Assembly: GCA_030666935.1 (NCBI GenBank)
Contig: DAOUWX010000141.1
Span: forward strand, 1 to 5,367
Source of the DNA: Atribacterota bacterium
GTDB taxonomy: Bacteria > Atribacterota > Phoenicimicrobiia > Phoenicimicrobiales > Phoenicimicrobiaceae
DNA: 5,367 bases
Reading direction: 5' to 3'
The notes beneath the pieces were generated by a model. The model made no database searches and was not told the origin of the DNA. It was given only the letters and a program-made list of their open reading frames with translations. Position 1 is the stretch's first letter, and each line of letters opens with the position of its first letter. Shown one piece after another: positions 4,929-5,367 of this stretch. Made by a program: the position numbers and the translations under genes.

Positions 4929-5110
4929 ATATCAGTCGATAATGAATAGTATAATTATTATATAATATTTAGTATTTAGCAATTCTAAGAAGATAGAATA
5001 CCAAAGTTAGAATATACTTGTTGCGTATCGATTATATTATATAGTAAAGAAAATACATATCAGAAATCAGGAGCCAGAATAATTTCGTATCTTAATATTT
5101 GTTTAGCTAG

Positions 5111-5196
5111 ATAACTGGTAAACTAGGTAACCGGGTAACGGATGAATTGGTGCTAGTTTTAATCGGAGAATTGGGAAATTGGTGAATTGGATAATT
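5111..5196 (+). repeat. Degenerate GGTAA/GGTGAATTGG word-repeat block
   Basis: Related words follow one another: ACTGGTAA, ACTAGGTAA, CCGGGTAACGG, GATGAATTGG (5141-5150), AATTGGGAAATTGG and GGTGAATTGG (5181-5190). AATTGGTGAATTGG (5177-5190) is the inverse of 4907-4920 with one mismatch. The block looks like a decayed array of a short G-rich word. Confidence 0.6.
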
Positions 5197-5207
5197 AATT
5201 AATACTC

Positions 5208-5236
5208 TTGAAATGAAAAATTAAACAAGCTATAAT
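5208..5236 (+). promoter_or_regulatory. Consensus-like sigma-70 promoter of the aldolase gene
   Basis: TTGAAA (5208-5213) and a perfect TATAAT (5231-5236) are separated by exactly 17 nt. Transcription would begin near 5243, leaving an untranslated leader of about 90 nt. The leader holds a weak inverted pair (AACTATC 5251-5257 with GATAGTT 5288-5294) of unclear meaning. Confidence 0.75.
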
Positions 5237-5336
5237 AGATAAAATTTAGAAACTATCAAATCAAATTAGAAAAGGGTAGTATTTATAGATAGTTAAATGT
5301 AAAAAAGACAGTACAAATAAACGAAAGGAGAAAATG

Positions 5337-5367
5337 ATGTCTTTTGTAACCACTAAAGAGATGTTAA
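5337..5367 (+). CDS. fba: Class II fructose-1,6-bisphosphate aldolase, N-terminus only
   Basis: Only ten complete codons are inside the window: MSFVTTKEML, matching the characteristic opening of class II (zinc-dependent) fructose-bisphosphate aldolases, which commonly begin M-x-x-V-T-T/S-K-E-M. Such enzymes interconvert fructose-1,6-bisphosphate with dihydroxyacetone phosphate and glyceraldehyde-3-phosphate in glycolysis and gluconeogenesis in the cytoplasm. Two ATG codons are adjacent (5334 and 5337). The AAAGGAG site ending at 5330 is 3 nt from the first and 6 nt from the second, so the second is preferred. A near-consensus promoter lies upstream. The identity rests on a short stretch, so related class II aldolases (for example tagatose-bisphosphate type) are not excluded. 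Confidence 0.65.
   Translation, partial: MSFVTTKEML

Larger units (their letters stand above)
4822..5333. other. Long divergent intergenic region between hflK and the aldolase gene
   Basis: About 510 bp without a convincing coding frame. It holds the hflKC promoter at its left, the aldolase promoter at its right, and two blocks of degenerate repeat words between them (4893-4928 and 5111-5196). It also has a GGCTCCTGATTTCTG word on the minus strand (5075-5061) and GCGTATCGATT at 5023-5033. The 4930-5050 stretch is very AT-rich and otherwise featureless to me. Confidence 0.65.

Noticed and set aside
4930..5050. AT-rich tract as a replication origin
   Set aside because: I see no DnaA-box cluster and no origin-associated gene; the whole region is AT-rich.
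5251..5294. AACTATC/GATAGTT pair in the aldolase leader as a riboswitch or operator
   Set aside because: A 7-bp AT-rich stem with a loop of about 30 nt is expected by chance in such DNA, and no known riboswitch motif is visible.

Overview
This is an AT-rich bacterial window with two gene blocks that converge on a repeat-filled spacer, plus a gene fragment at each edge. The sequence alone does not fix the taxon. The low GC content, the hflKC operon, the class II aldolase start and spacers filled with short degenerate word repeats (GCGTA/TACGC words, GGCTCCTGA words, GGTGAATTGG words) would fit an uncultivated anaerobic candidate-phylum bacterium. Atribacterota is one possibility, but this is an impression and not a result.

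Layout. Positions 1-164 (minus) hold the N-terminal part of an unrecognised protein. A 290-bp divergent spacer follows. The plus-strand pair at 455-973 and 966-2615 overlaps by 8 bp. The first gene is a small LOG/SLOG-like nucleotide-binding protein (TIGR00725 type) that probably starts at an unusual ATT codon. The second is a 549-residue fusion of an RNase HI-like domain, a SWIM zinc finger and a full-length D-2-hydroxyacid dehydrogenase. Positions 2616-2950 contain no gene. They hold a 34-bp long-range inverted repeat, a 22-bp tandem repeat and a strong GC-rich hairpin. hflC and hflK lie on the minus strand at 2951-4821, with hflK transcribed first from a good sigma-70-like promoter. A divergent spacer of about 515 bp with degenerate repeats follows. 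At the right edge is the start of a class II fructose-bisphosphate aldolase gene on the plus strand with its own strong promoter.

How the genes work together. HflK and HflC are expected to form the membrane SPFH complex that, in known bacteria, surrounds the FtsH protease; ftsH is not in this window. The LOG-like protein and the fusion protein are probably translationally coupled, which suggests a shared process, but that process is unknown. The most interesting object is the RNase H-SWIM-dehydrogenase fusion. All four RNase H acidic residues and all four SWIM ligands are present, but the usual catalytic Glu of the dehydrogenase appears to be replaced by Tyr.
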